From NCBI GenBank assembly GCA_900766915.1, contig CAAFXE010000271.1, positions 1 through 56,835 on the forward strand: a DNA stretch of 56,835 nucleotides. Direction: 5' to 3'. The notes below the pieces were generated by a model that had not been told where the DNA came from, ran no database searches, and worked only from the letters and a program-made list of their open reading frames with translations. Made by a program: the position numbers and the translations under genes. Positions within the stretch are counted from its first letter, which is position 1. Every line of letters begins with the position of its first letter. This DNA comes from Lachnospiraceae bacterium. GTDB taxonomy: Bacteria > Bacillota > Clostridia > Lachnospirales > Lachnospiraceae. Positions 1 through 9,100 of the stretch are shown in pieces.

Positions 1-369
1 AAGACCGTGGTGCGAAACTTTTATCCGGATCTTGAGGAAGCAGTGGATAATGCAGAGAAGGAACTGGAAAATGTGAAGATCGCTGACGAGGAGACCGATG
101 TGATCTGTGAAGAATGCGGACGAAACATGGTCATTAAATACGGTCCTCACGGAAAATTCCTGGCTTGCCCCGGATTTCCTGATTGCAGAAATACAAAGCC
201 ATATCTGGAAAAGATCGGTGTAGCCTGTCCAAAATGCGGAAAAGATATCGTGATCCGCAAATCAAAAAAAGGCAGGAGATATTATGGCTGTGAAAATAAT
301 CCGGAATGCGATTATATGACATGGCAAAGACCAAAGGCTGCACAGGCAGCAGGAGATAAAGAATCATGA
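1..369 (+). CDS. topA: DNA topoisomerase I, C-terminal fragment
   Basis: This is the 3' end of a gene whose start lies before the window; the reading frame is open from base 1. The visible 122 residues carry two C4 zinc-ribbon repeats, CEEC followed by CPGFPDC and CPKC followed by CENNPEC. Such repeats form the C-terminal DNA-binding tail of bacterial type IA topoisomerase I, which relaxes negative supercoils. The motif GKFLACPGFPDC is typical of that tail. The catalytic toprim and tyrosine domains are not visible, so the call rests on the tail and on the adjacent codY, a common neighbour of topA in Firmicutes. The stop overlaps the codY start (ATGA), which implies cotranscription. Confidence 0.88.
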   Translation, partial: KTVVRNFYPDLEEAVDNAEKELENVKIADEETDVICEECGRNMVIKYGPHGKFLACPGFPDCRNTKPYLEKIGVACPKCGKDIVIRKSKKGRRYYGCENNPECDYMTWQRPKAAQAAGDKES

Positions 370-1127
370 GTATTCAATTGTTAGATAAAACACGAAAGCT
401 GAACAGGCTGTTAAAGAATGCGGAAAGCTCTGAGATCAGCTTTAGTGAGATCAGTAAATTATTAAAAGAAATGCTTGGGTCCAGTGTATGGGTGCTGAGC
501 AAAAAAGGAAAAATTTTAGGTGTCAGTCAGGAAGAGACCATGGAGCCCATCGGGGAGCTTTTAGGAGAAGCACGCGGGGTACGGATCGATGCCAGCTTAA
601 ATGAGCGTCTTCTGGCGGTTCTCTCCACCAGGGAGAATGTATACTTACAGACACTGGGATTTTCAGACTCCACCAGAGATTATCATGGGATGATCGTTCC
701 CATTGACATTGCAGGGGAACGTCTTGGAACATTGTTTATGTATCGTGCAGAGAAGATCTATGATATTGAAGATATCATTCTCTGTGAATATGGTGCCACC
801 GTTATTGGCATGGAAATGATGCGTGCGGAAAACGATGAGACTGCGGAGGAATCCAGAAAACAGCAGGTCGTACAGTCTGCCTTAAATACTCTGTCTGCCT
901 CTGAAAGAGAAGCAATGCGGTGTGTATTTCGGGAATTAAAGGGTACCGACGGCATTCTGGTAGCCAGCAAAGTGGCCGAGCAGGAAGGAATTACCCGTTC
1001 CATCATTGTGACAGGACTTAAAAAAATGGAAAGTGCCGGAGTCATTGAGTCAAAAAGTGCCGGCATGAAGGGAACCAGAGTACGTATCTTAAATGAAATA
1101 TTATTGGATGAACTGGATATTTTATAA
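366..1127 (+). CDS. codY: GTP-sensing transcriptional pleiotropic repressor CodY
   Basis: 253 residues, the usual CodY length. CodY binds branched-chain amino acids and GTP and represses nutrient-scavenging and stationary-phase genes in Firmicutes. The N-terminal half is the GAF-type ligand domain (about residues 1-155). The C-terminal half is the winged helix-turn-helix, recognised by ASKVAEQEGITRS (the family recognition helix) and by ESAGVIESKSAGMKGT just after it. The start ATG overlaps the topA stop, with an AGGAGA ribosome site inside the end of topA. No terminator is evident between codY and the groE promoter. Confidence 0.96.
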   Translation: MSIQLLDKTRKLNRLLKNAESSEISFSEISKLLKEMLGSSVWVLSKKGKILGVSQEETMEPIGELLGEARGVRIDASLNERLLAVLSTRENVYLQTLGFSDSTRDYHGMIVPIDIAGERLGTLFMYRAEKIYDIEDIILCEYGATVIGMEMMRAENDETAEESRKQQVVQSALNTLSASEREAMRCVFRELKGTDGILVASKVAEQEGITRSIIVTGLKKMESAGVIESKSAGMKGTRVRILNEILLDELDIL

Positions 1128-1160
1128 GTCTAAAAAAAGTATAAAATCCTATTTTAGGCA

Positions 1161-1189
1161 TTGACAAGAGATGGCAAAGTGATTACTAT
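1161..1189 (+). promoter_or_regulatory. Sigma-A type promoter of groES-groEL
   Basis: TTGACA at 1161-1166 and TACTAT at 1184-1189 with exactly 17 bases between. The start of transcription would fall just before the CIRCE element, the arrangement expected for an HrcA-repressed groE operon. Confidence 0.8.
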
Positions 1190-1201
1190 AGGCTTTAGTA
1201 G

Positions 1202-1228
1202 TTAGCACTCGAATTAACTGAGTGCTAA
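1202..1228 (+). promoter_or_regulatory. CIRCE operator (HrcA binding site)
   Basis: A perfect match to the CIRCE consensus: TTAGCACTC at 1202-1210, nine bases, then GAGTGCTAA at 1220-1228. HrcA binds this inverted repeat and represses groE until heat shock. It lies 13 bases downstream of the -10 box and 21 bases upstream of the groES start. No hrcA gene is in the window. Confidence 0.97.
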
Positions 1229-1249
1229 TATTGAAAAGGAGGAGTCATC

Positions 1250-1540
1250 ATGAAATTAATCCCATTAGGTGACAAAGTTGTTTTAAAACAGGTTGAAGCA
1301 GAAGAAACTACAGCATCTGGTATTATTTTATCAGCAAAAACTCAGGAAAAACCTCTGGAAGGTATCGTAATCGCAGTCGGACCGGGCGGAATGGTTGACG
1401 GAAAAGAAGTAACCATGCAGGTAAAAGAAGGCGATAAGGTAATTTATCAGAAGTACTCTACAACAGAAGTGAAAGTAAACGGCGAAGAATATTTAATGGT
1501 AAAACAGAACGATATTTTAGCAATCGTTGTAGAAGAGTAA
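1250..1540 (+). CDS. groES: Co-chaperonin GroES
   Basis: 96 residues, standard GroES length. It forms the heptameric lid of the GroEL folding chamber in the cytoplasm. The family opening IPLGDKVV is present, followed by the mobile loop region around EETTASGIILS, which contacts GroEL. An AAAGGAGGAG ribosome site precedes the ATG. Transcribed with groEL 20 bases downstream, from the CIRCE-controlled promoter. Confidence 0.98.
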   Translation: MKLIPLGDKVVLKQVEAEETTASGIILSAKTQEKPLEGIVIAVGPGGMVDGKEVTMQVKEGDKVIYQKYSTTEVKVNGEEYLMVKQNDILAIVVEE

Positions 1541-1560
1541 GATTTCGGAGGTAAATGATC

Positions 1561-3186
1561 ATGGCAAAAGAAATTAAATATGGTGAAGACGCCAGAAAAG
1601 CACTGGAAGCAGGCGTTAACAAATTAGCAAATACCGTTCGTGTGACAATCGGACCAAAAGGAAGAAATGTCGTATTAGATAAACAGTTTGGTGCTCCACT
1701 CATCACAAATGATGGTGTGACTATCGCAAAAGAAATCGAACTGGAAGATCCATTCGAAAACATGGGCGCACAGCTTGTAAAAGAAGTTGCTACAAAGACC
1801 AACGATGTAGCAGGTGATGGTACTACCACAGCTACGGTTCTTGCCCAGGCAATGATCAACGAAGGTATGAAGAACCTGGCAGCAGGTGCAAACCCAATCG
1901 TTTTAAGAAAAGGTATGAAAAAAGCAACAGATGCGGCAGTAGAAGCAATTGCAGCGATGAGCAGCAAAGTATCCAGCAAAAACCACATTGCAAGAGTTGC
2001 AGCAATTTCTGCCGGTGATGATGAAGTTGGTAACATGGTAGCAGATGCTATGGAAAAGGTTTCCAATGATGGTGTTATCACTATTGAAGAATCCAAAACA
2101 ATGCTTACAGAGCTTGACCTTGTAGAAGGTATGCAGTTTGACAGAGGATACATTTCAGCTTATATGGCTACCGATATGGAAAAAATGGAAGCTGTATTAG
2201 ATGAGCCGATGATCCTTATCACAGACAAGAAGATCTCTAATATCCAGGATTTACTTCCAATCTTAGAGCAGATCGTACAGAGCGGAAGAAGACTTCTCAT
2301 CATTGCAGAAGATATCGAGGGCGAAGCATTAACAACACTGGTTCTTAACAAACTTCGTGGAACCTTCTCCGTAGTTGCAGTGAAAGCTCCGGGATATGGT
2401 GACAGAAGAAAGGCAATGCTTCAGGATATTGCCATCCTTACAGGCGGTCAGGTAATCTCCGAAGAAGTAGGCATTGACTTAAAGGATGCTACCATGGATA
2501 TGTTAGGTCGTGCAAAATCCGTAAAGGTTAAGAAAGAATCTACAGTCATTGTAGAAGGTTACGGTGATAAGGCAGCAATCGATACAAGAGTTGCAATGAT
2601 CAAAAAAGAAATCGCTGAAACAAAATCTGAGTTTGATAAAGAAAAACTTCAGGAAAGACTTGCAAAACTTGCAGGCGGTGTTGCAGTGATTCGTGTAGGT
2701 GCTGCTACAGAAACTGAAATGAAAGAAGCTAAGCTTCGTATGGAAGATGCTTTAAATGCTACCAGAGCAGCAGTAGAAGAAGGTATCGTATGCGGCGGTG
2801 GTTCTGCTTACATCCATGCTTCCAAGAAGGTTGCACAGCTGGTAGAAACTTTAGACGGAGATGAAAGAACAGGTGCTAAGGTAGTCTTAAAAGCACTGGA
2901 GGCTCCATTATTCCACATCGCAGCAAATGCAGGTCTGGAAGGCGCAGTCATCATCAACAAAGTAAAAGAATCTGAAGTAGGTATCGGTTTTGATGCTTAC
3001 AAGGAAGAATATGTAGACATGGTAGAAGCCGGAATTCTTGACCCGGCGAAGGTTACAAGAAGTGCACTCCAGAATGCAACAAGTGTTGCATCTACATTCC
3101 TGACAACAGAGTCCTGTGTTGCTCAGATCAAAGAAGAGGCTCCTGCAATGCCGGCAGGCGGAGCAGGTATGGGCGGAATGATGTAA
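1561..3186 (+). CDS. groEL: Chaperonin GroEL
   Basis: 541 residues. An ATP-dependent folding machine, tetradecameric in the family. Diagnostic segments include VRVTIGPKGRNVVLD, the ATP-site motif GDGTTTATVLA, and the Gly/Met-rich tail ending GAGMGGMM. An in-frame ATG at 1555 exists, but the GGAGG ribosome site at 1547-1551 lies only three bases from it and nine from the ATG at 1561. The protein beginning MAKEIKYGED also matches family N-termini, so 1561 is chosen. Second gene of the groE operon. Confidence 0.98.
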   Translation: MAKEIKYGEDARKALEAGVNKLANTVRVTIGPKGRNVVLDKQFGAPLITNDGVTIAKEIELEDPFENMGAQLVKEVATKTNDVAGDGTTTATVLAQAMINEGMKNLAAGANPIVLRKGMKKATDAAVEAIAAMSSKVSSKNHIARVAAISAGDDEVGNMVADAMEKVSNDGVITIEESKTMLTELDLVEGMQFDRGYISAYMATDMEKMEAVLDEPMILITDKKISNIQDLLPILEQIVQSGRRLLIIAEDIEGEALTTLVLNKLRGTFSVVAVKAPGYGDRRKAMLQDIAILTGGQVISEEVGIDLKDATMDMLGRAKSVKVKKESTVIVEGYGDKAAIDTRVAMIKKEIAETKSEFDKEKLQERLAKLAGGVAVIRVGAATETEMKEAKLRMEDALNATRAAVEEGIVCGGGSAYIHASKKVAQLVETLDGDERTGAKVVLKALEAPLFHIAANAGLEGAVIINKVKESEVGIGFDAYKEEYVDMVEAGILDPAKVTRSALQNATSVASTFLTTESCVAQIKEEAPAMPAGGAGMGGMM

Positions 3187-3215
3187 TTTGCGTCCTATCT
3201 AAAAGATATAAAAAG

Positions 3216-3242
3216 CCAGGGTACCCCAAAAAGGTGCCCTGG
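3216..3242 (+). terminator. Terminator-like hairpin after groEL
   Basis: CCAGGGTACC at 3216-3225 pairs with GGTGCCCTGG at 3233-3242 (ten pairs, one G-T wobble) around a seven-base loop. There is no clear T-run after it. It may end or weaken groE transcription, or stabilise the mRNA end. A second short hairpin (TGGCG/CGCCA) follows at about 3273-3285. Confidence 0.5.
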
Positions 3243-3311
3243 AAATTCTAAGTTATTTCTAAATGATCAAAATGGCGTTTCGCCAAAAGAATTCCGAATT
3301 TAAAAAGATGG

Positions 3312-4085
3312 ATGAAAAATATGAATTATAAAATTGCAGTACATACCGATATCGGTATTAAAAAGAGGACAAATCAGGATTCTGTCCTGGTGAAGGTGGC
3401 ACAAACGGACTTTGGCAATGTTTTGCTTTGTGCCATATGTGATGGTATGGGTGGGCTTGCAAAAGGAGAGCTTGCCAGTGCCACCATGGTCAGAATGTTA
3501 TCGAAATGGTTCGAAGAAGAGTTTCCTGAGCTTTTGTATCAGGGGATCAGAGAAGAGTCTCTTAAGAAAAGCTGGTCAGATTTGATTAAGAGAGCCAATC
3601 AAAAGATCAGTTCTTATGGGCTGGTTCGGCATATCAATCTGGGGACGACCATGGCAGTTCTTTTGATCACAGATCAGAACTATTTCATAGTGAATGTGGG
3701 TGATTCCAGAATCTATCAACTAAAAAAGGGGTTTGGGCAGCTGACAAAGGATCAGACTGTTGTGCAGCGGGAGGTGGATCTGGGAAGAATCACAGCGGAA
3801 GATGCAGGAAAAGATCCCAGAAGAAATATCTTATTGCAGTGCATTGGTGCGTCACAGACGATTAATCCCCAATATGTTACTGGGAAGGTAGAATCAGGAA
3901 CCCTGTTCCTGTTATGCAGTGACGGATTTCGACACGTTGTAACACCGGAAGAATTACAGCAAAGCTTAAGTGCAGAATTTAAGAGTGAGCAGGAGATGAA
4001 AAACAGGTTACGCTTTCTGACAGAGCTGAATAAATCCCGACAGGAAACAGATAACATTTCAGCAGCACTGATTCGTGCAGAATAG
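3312..4085 (+). CDS. PP2C-family serine/threonine protein phosphatase
   Basis: 257 residues, the size of PrpC/Stp-type bacterial PP2C phosphatases, which are metal-dependent and reverse Ser/Thr kinase action. Family motifs appear in order: RTNQDSVL near the N-terminus, the metal-binding CDGMGG, the metal-site region NVGDSRIY, LLCSDGFRHVV, and DNISAALI at the C-terminus. No signal peptide or membrane segment, so cytosolic. The ribosome site is weak; an alternative ATG lies at 3321. The kinase gene starts eight bases after the stop, the usual phosphatase-kinase pairing. Confidence 0.92.
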   Translation: MKNMNYKIAVHTDIGIKKRTNQDSVLVKVAQTDFGNVLLCAICDGMGGLAKGELASATMVRMLSKWFEEEFPELLYQGIREESLKKSWSDLIKRANQKISSYGLVRHINLGTTMAVLLITDQNYFIVNVGDSRIYQLKKGFGQLTKDQTVVQREVDLGRITAEDAGKDPRRNILLQCIGASQTINPQYVTGKVESGTLFLLCSDGFRHVVTPEELQQSLSAEFKSEQEMKNRLRFLTELNKSRQETDNISAALIRAE

Positions 4086-4093
4086 GAGGAACC

Positions 4094-5815
4094 ATGCTGG
4101 AAACAGGAACACTTATCGATGGGAAATACAGAGTATTAAGAAAATGCGGACAGGGTGGCATGAGCGTTGTCTATATGGCAATCAATGAACGTGCCAATAA
4201 AACCTGGGCAATTAAGGAAATCAGAAAAGACGGAACTCAGGATTATGAAGTAGTCAAGCAGGGATTAATCGTAGAAACAGACCTTTTGAAACGGCTGAAC
4301 CATCCCCATTTACCAAGCATTGTGGATGTGATCGATGGTGATGGTTCCTTCCTCATCGTGATGGATTTTATCGAAGGCAATACCTTAAGTGACATTTTAA
4401 AAGAATCCGGTGCCCAGCCGCAGGAGAGTGTGATCGACTGGGCAAAGCAGCTATGCGATGTACTTGGATACTTGCATTCCAGAAATCCCGCGATTATTTA
4501 CCGGGATATGAAGCCGTCCAATGTGATGTTAAAACCGGATGGGAATGTGGTGCTGTTTGATTTTGGTACCGCGAGGGAATATAAATCCCAAAATCTGGAG
4601 GATACAGTCTGCCTCGGGACAAGGGGATATGCGGCACCGGAGCAGTATGGGGGGCATGGACAGACCGATGCCAGAACAGATATCTATTGTCTGGGGGCGA
4701 CCATGTACCATTTGCTGACGGGTCACAACCCGGGAGAACCGCCCTATGAGATGTACCCCATCAGACACTGGAATCCGGCTCTTTCCGCAGGGCTGGAGGC
4801 AATTATCTTAAAATGTACCCAGAAAAATCCCATAGACCGTTATCAGTCCTGTGCGGAGCTTCTATATGCATTGGACCATTATTGGGAAACAGATACAGCT
4901 TATCGAAAAAGTCAGATCTCAAAGTTCATGAAATTTTCTATACCTGCTGCATTGGCAGTTATCTCTGCAGTCACATCAGGAATTTTTTTCGGAATGGAAT
5001 CCCATACCACAAACACCAGCTATGATGCCTACCTTCATGCGGCACGCAATTCTACGTCCAAGGGTGACGAAATCGCTAACTACAAAAAAGCGATCAATCT
5101 GGATCCATACCGGAGTGAAGGCTACGTTAGCCTTTTGCAGGAGGCCTTTCTGGATGACAATGTATTTACCAGAGATGAGAGCGAGGAATTCAGGTCAATT
5201 TTGATCTATTATGGTAATGGGAAAGACACCAATGAAAATGTCTTCAAAACAAATACCGAAGGCTATGAAAAATTTGCTTACGATGCCGGAATTGCCTATT
5301 ACTATAAATTTGAGGAAAAGAGCAATAAGAAAAATGCCAAAGGGTATTTTGGTATTGCGAAAAGTTCAAAATATTTGGATGATAAGCAGATTGAGCGTGC
5401 AAAGAGACTCTATGCCATTTCTTCCTACTATTCCATGATCGGCATCACGGATGAAACAGGAGATGCAACTATCACCTACAGGGATTATTGGGATGACCTG
5501 GTGGCTTTATCTGAGGGTAATCTGGTGGAGACTGATAATGAAAGGACAGCACTGATCCTGTATCAGGAAATGGTGACACAGGTTGTTTCAAGAGCATCAG
5601 ACTTTAAACGGGATGGAGTCACACAGGAGGAGATGCAGGCACAGATGGAAAATATTACGCAGCATCTGAAGACGGACTTTTTACAACTGAATGAAAACAG
5701 TCGGGCAGCAGTTGACCGGGAAATTCAGGAACTGATGACTTTTGTGCAACAGGCAGAACGAATCATTCAGTCAACGTTTGGCCGTGGCAGTCAGGGAGGT
5801 GTGAAGGATGAATGA
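4094..5815 (+). CDS. Membrane Ser/Thr protein kinase without PASTA repeats
   Basis: 573 residues. The kinase domain covers about residues 12-265: glycine loop GQGGMSVVY, catalytic Lys in AIKEI (K41), YRDMKPSN (Asp138), DFG (Asp156), and activation segment GTRGYAAPEQYGG. One membrane helix lies at about 281-300. The remaining 270 residues would face outside; they are rich in Tyr, Lys and Glu and look like irregular TPR-type helices (for example NYKKAINLDPY). The PASTA repeats that sense peptidoglycan in PrkC/Stk1 are absent, so the external signal is likely different. Ribosome site AGGAGG; follows the phosphatase by eight bases and overlaps the next gene by eight. Confidence 0.92.
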   Translation: MLETGTLIDGKYRVLRKCGQGGMSVVYMAINERANKTWAIKEIRKDGTQDYEVVKQGLIVETDLLKRLNHPHLPSIVDVIDGDGSFLIVMDFIEGNTLSDILKESGAQPQESVIDWAKQLCDVLGYLHSRNPAIIYRDMKPSNVMLKPDGNVVLFDFGTAREYKSQNLEDTVCLGTRGYAAPEQYGGHGQTDARTDIYCLGATMYHLLTGHNPGEPPYEMYPIRHWNPALSAGLEAIILKCTQKNPIDRYQSCAELLYALDHYWETDTAYRKSQISKFMKFSIPAALAVISAVTSGIFFGMESHTTNTSYDAYLHAARNSTSKGDEIANYKKAINLDPYRSEGYVSLLQEAFLDDNVFTRDESEEFRSILIYYGNGKDTNENVFKTNTEGYEKFAYDAGIAYYYKFEEKSNKKNAKGYFGIAKSSKYLDDKQIERAKRLYAISSYYSMIGITDETGDATITYRDYWDDLVALSEGNLVETDNERTALILYQEMVTQVVSRASDFKRDGVTQEEMQAQMENITQHLKTDFLQLNENSRAAVDREIQELMTFVQQAERIIQSTFGRGSQGGVKDE

Positions 5816-6161
5816 CATCAGCGTTAAGATTGAATTATATCACAATCTGTTTCAGGGCAGTCTGATTCTGGCTCTATTTTTCTTTGCAATGGCGGTGATT
5901 CTGTTTTTTATGCTGGATATAGGTGCTACTTTGGGTTATCTGACAGGAAGTTATGCGAAAAAGAGAATCAGGGAACTGGAGGAGGCCACAGCAGCCAGTG
6001 GAAGGCTGATGAAAAAGCAGCGAACCAATATGCAGTACGCTGTGCAGGAAGTGAAGCATGAGAATGCTTCAACCGCTGTATTGAAGTCAGAAGCATCCAT
6101 ACGTGGAAAATTTGTCATTGTAAGGGAAGTGATGCTGATCCATACAGAGGAAAGTATTTAG
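5808..6161 (+). CDS. Small membrane protein of the kinase cluster
   Basis: 117 residues, family not recognised. A hydrophobic segment at about residues 17-45 probably makes one helix or a tight hairpin. A charged stretch (KKRIRELEEATAASGRLMKK) that could form a coiled coil follows. The start codon lies inside the last codons of the kinase gene, so translation is probably coupled. The giant surface-protein gene begins 20 bases after the stop. Position suggests a role linking the kinase and the surface protein, but this is inference from context only. Confidence 0.72.
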   Translation: MNDISVKIELYHNLFQGSLILALFFFAMAVILFFMLDIGATLGYLTGSYAKKRIRELEEATAASGRLMKKQRTNMQYAVQEVKHENASTAVLKSEASIRGKFVIVREVMLIHTEESI

Positions 6162-6181
6162 AAGAAGGAGGAATAAAGAAA

Positions 6182-9100
6182 ATGATTTTTCAAAAAAACT
6201 GGAAAAGGCTGAAAAGAGCCATGGCACTCATACTTGCCGCCACGATGTTTGTAAGCGGATGGGGAAATTATGATCTTTTGGTATCGGCTGAGGAAGAGTT
6301 GGAAGCAACAGAAGAAGAAACAGTCCTTGTACCCAGCCAGTTGACGGAAGATATGTTGGAAGTTAAAGTTGTGCCGGGGATTGCCCATACAGAACCTCAA
6401 TTGGTTGAGGTGACAGTAAAAGATGAAGACATGATTCTGGATACCGGGAAATATACAATTACCTATCAGCGTGTAGAAAATGGTGTGGAAAGTGATGTGT
6501 CGGAAATTGTCTTAGCAGGAACCTATAAAGTGACAGTTCAGGCAAAGGAAGATTCCGGTTATACGGGAATTGTTTTTAAAGAGATTACAGTATCTTACTC
6601 GGAAACTTCGGCGGGATCGCTTTCTATGGAAGGAAATACATTTAAAAATCAGGTATTTTCAGGAAATGTGACTGTCAGACCACCAGAAGGGTATCAAATA
6701 TGTGAGCTTGAAGATGGTGTTTATGAAGATTATCTCATTTACATGGATAGCCAGGATGCAGGAGAAATATTTCTTCAAAATATTTTCAACGGTTATATAA
6801 GCAAAGTGACACGGGATGAAATTATCATCGATAAAATAGCACCCTCCAATCTGAAAGTAAACTGTGCTGATGAAAATGTGTGGGCGCAAAATAAAGAGAT
6901 ATCTGTGTCTGTAAACGAACAGGAATCGGGATGCTGCCTGTATTATGCAGAGTCGGATGTATTAGCTGATGGCAGTGTGATCAATTCTCTGCCGGAGGGT
7001 TTAGAGGAGATTGTAGCAGTAAAAGACGGTGACTCCTATACAGGAAGTTTTTCAGTGGCAGAAACGATAGGGAGTACAGCAAACATCTACTATGTTTATG
7101 CTATTGATGATGCCGGAAATGTGGCAAAGACCTCCGTGGATGTGAGATGGATCGAAACAGGGAATCCTATCATCCGCGCAGATGAAACGATAGAATGCTT
7201 TAAGGATGGGGTCTATTGGAAAAACAGCAGTATCCTGGAGATTCCAATCAGTGTAAATGATTTTGCAGGGACTTCTCCTGATGTACCAGGCTCAGAGTTT
7301 GTTTCCGGAATCCGGAGTGTTGAAGTATGTCCGGAGGAAGGCGCAGAATTTGAAGGTGCTTTTGAGTCGGGTGATCAGGAAGTCAGCGGAATTTTGAAGG
7401 TGGCAGAACCCGGAGATTACACCATCAAGGTGACGGATCAGGCAGGGAATGAAGCTTATATGACGATCACGGTAAAACAGGATACGGTGGCTCCGGAAAT
7501 TACGTTAGGAACGCCGGAGGGTACGGACAGATACCATGATGCAGATACAAACATTTATTGGTTTAGCCAAGGAGAGGTCACGATACCTGTAGCAATTATA
7601 GATACAACAGGGGATACTGAAACTGAAAAAGCACCCTATGAAGTAATCTATGCAACCTCCCGGGAGATGTCAGATGCAAAACCTCTGGAAATCATTTCCG
7701 ATGAAGGAATGGCAGAGATTACGCTTGATCAAGAGGGAACGGTCGTCGTTTATTATTTTCAGGTAAAGGATAGAGCGGGAAATGTAGGAAATATAAAAGA
7801 AGTCAAACTTGCTTATGATACAACAGCACCTGTCATTTCTGAAGTATCTTTACCACAGCTGGGAGATGATGAGTGGATTAATCATTCGGAATCCGTTAAA
7901 ATATCAGAACATGGATTAACGAAAGTAAAATTCTTAGTAACTGCAAGTGACATGGCATCTGGAATTCAGAAGATTGAATATAGTTCAGACAATGGAAATA
8001 CCTATCACACTGCTGTAACATTATACAGAAGTAATGAGTATACTTTTACTACAAACGAAGGATATATCGATGGGGCAGATTACCAGTGGGCAGTTCGTAT
8101 AACGGACAATGTGGGTAATACAGGAGACTGGGTTCCGGTTTCAGGTGGAAAAATCGATGTGGCTGCTCCGAGTTCAACCGCATATATCAGGTTTTTCAGT
8201 GACACGGCAGGAGCAAATGATACAGACCGAGGTGACGTTGCAGATGGTAAATGGATAAGCCATATTTTTGAAATAGCCACAAGCGCATGGAATAAGATCT
8301 GGGGAAAAACGACCGTGAAGTTTGAAGTTTATGTGCAGGATGGTACTTCCGGAATCGATACGATTTCTATGAGTTATAGTAGTCCGGAACTTTCAGACCG
8401 TCCAATCGTTTCAGGCAGTCCGGAATTTTCATTAACGAAAGTAGAAGGATTGAAAGCATTTTCAGAAGGTGCTCCTGATGCTAAGGAAGCGATGAATAAC
8501 GCTTCCGGTTATACAGTTTTTGAAGGTGAAATCACCTGCACAGCAGCAAAAGAACTGGCAGCCCGGAATTTTTGGATTGACAGCCTGACAGACATTGCAG
8601 GAAATATGACGACAGAAAAGATCGTTTTGGGCAATGCTGAAAACACAGATATCATCTATTTAGATGAAGTAGCACCTGTGCTTTCAGTTGCTATTTATGA
8701 TGACAATTCTTTAAACAGAAATCCTGAAACCGATATTCTGACAAAAGAGAAATATTTTTATCATAATTCCAAAAAGATGGTACTTACCATTGATGAAAGA
8801 TTTTTTGGGCAGGAAAATTCACCGGTATATCCCACGGTAACCCTGCTTTCCAGAGAAAACAGTGACGCCCCTTTTGTCATTGCAGATACAGTAAGTACAT
8901 GGACACAGATGGAGGGGACAACGAAATGGCAGGCCGAGATTGTTCTTTCTGCGGTGGATGATCAGGAAATGGAATATCAGGTCACCATGTCTGCTTACGC
9001 CGATCCATCAGGAAATGCTTTGGTCGGTGATACAAAAGCAAATCATGCAGTATCAGCGGGTGTATTTACAAGCAAAATCTATGTGGTAGACGCACGGTCA

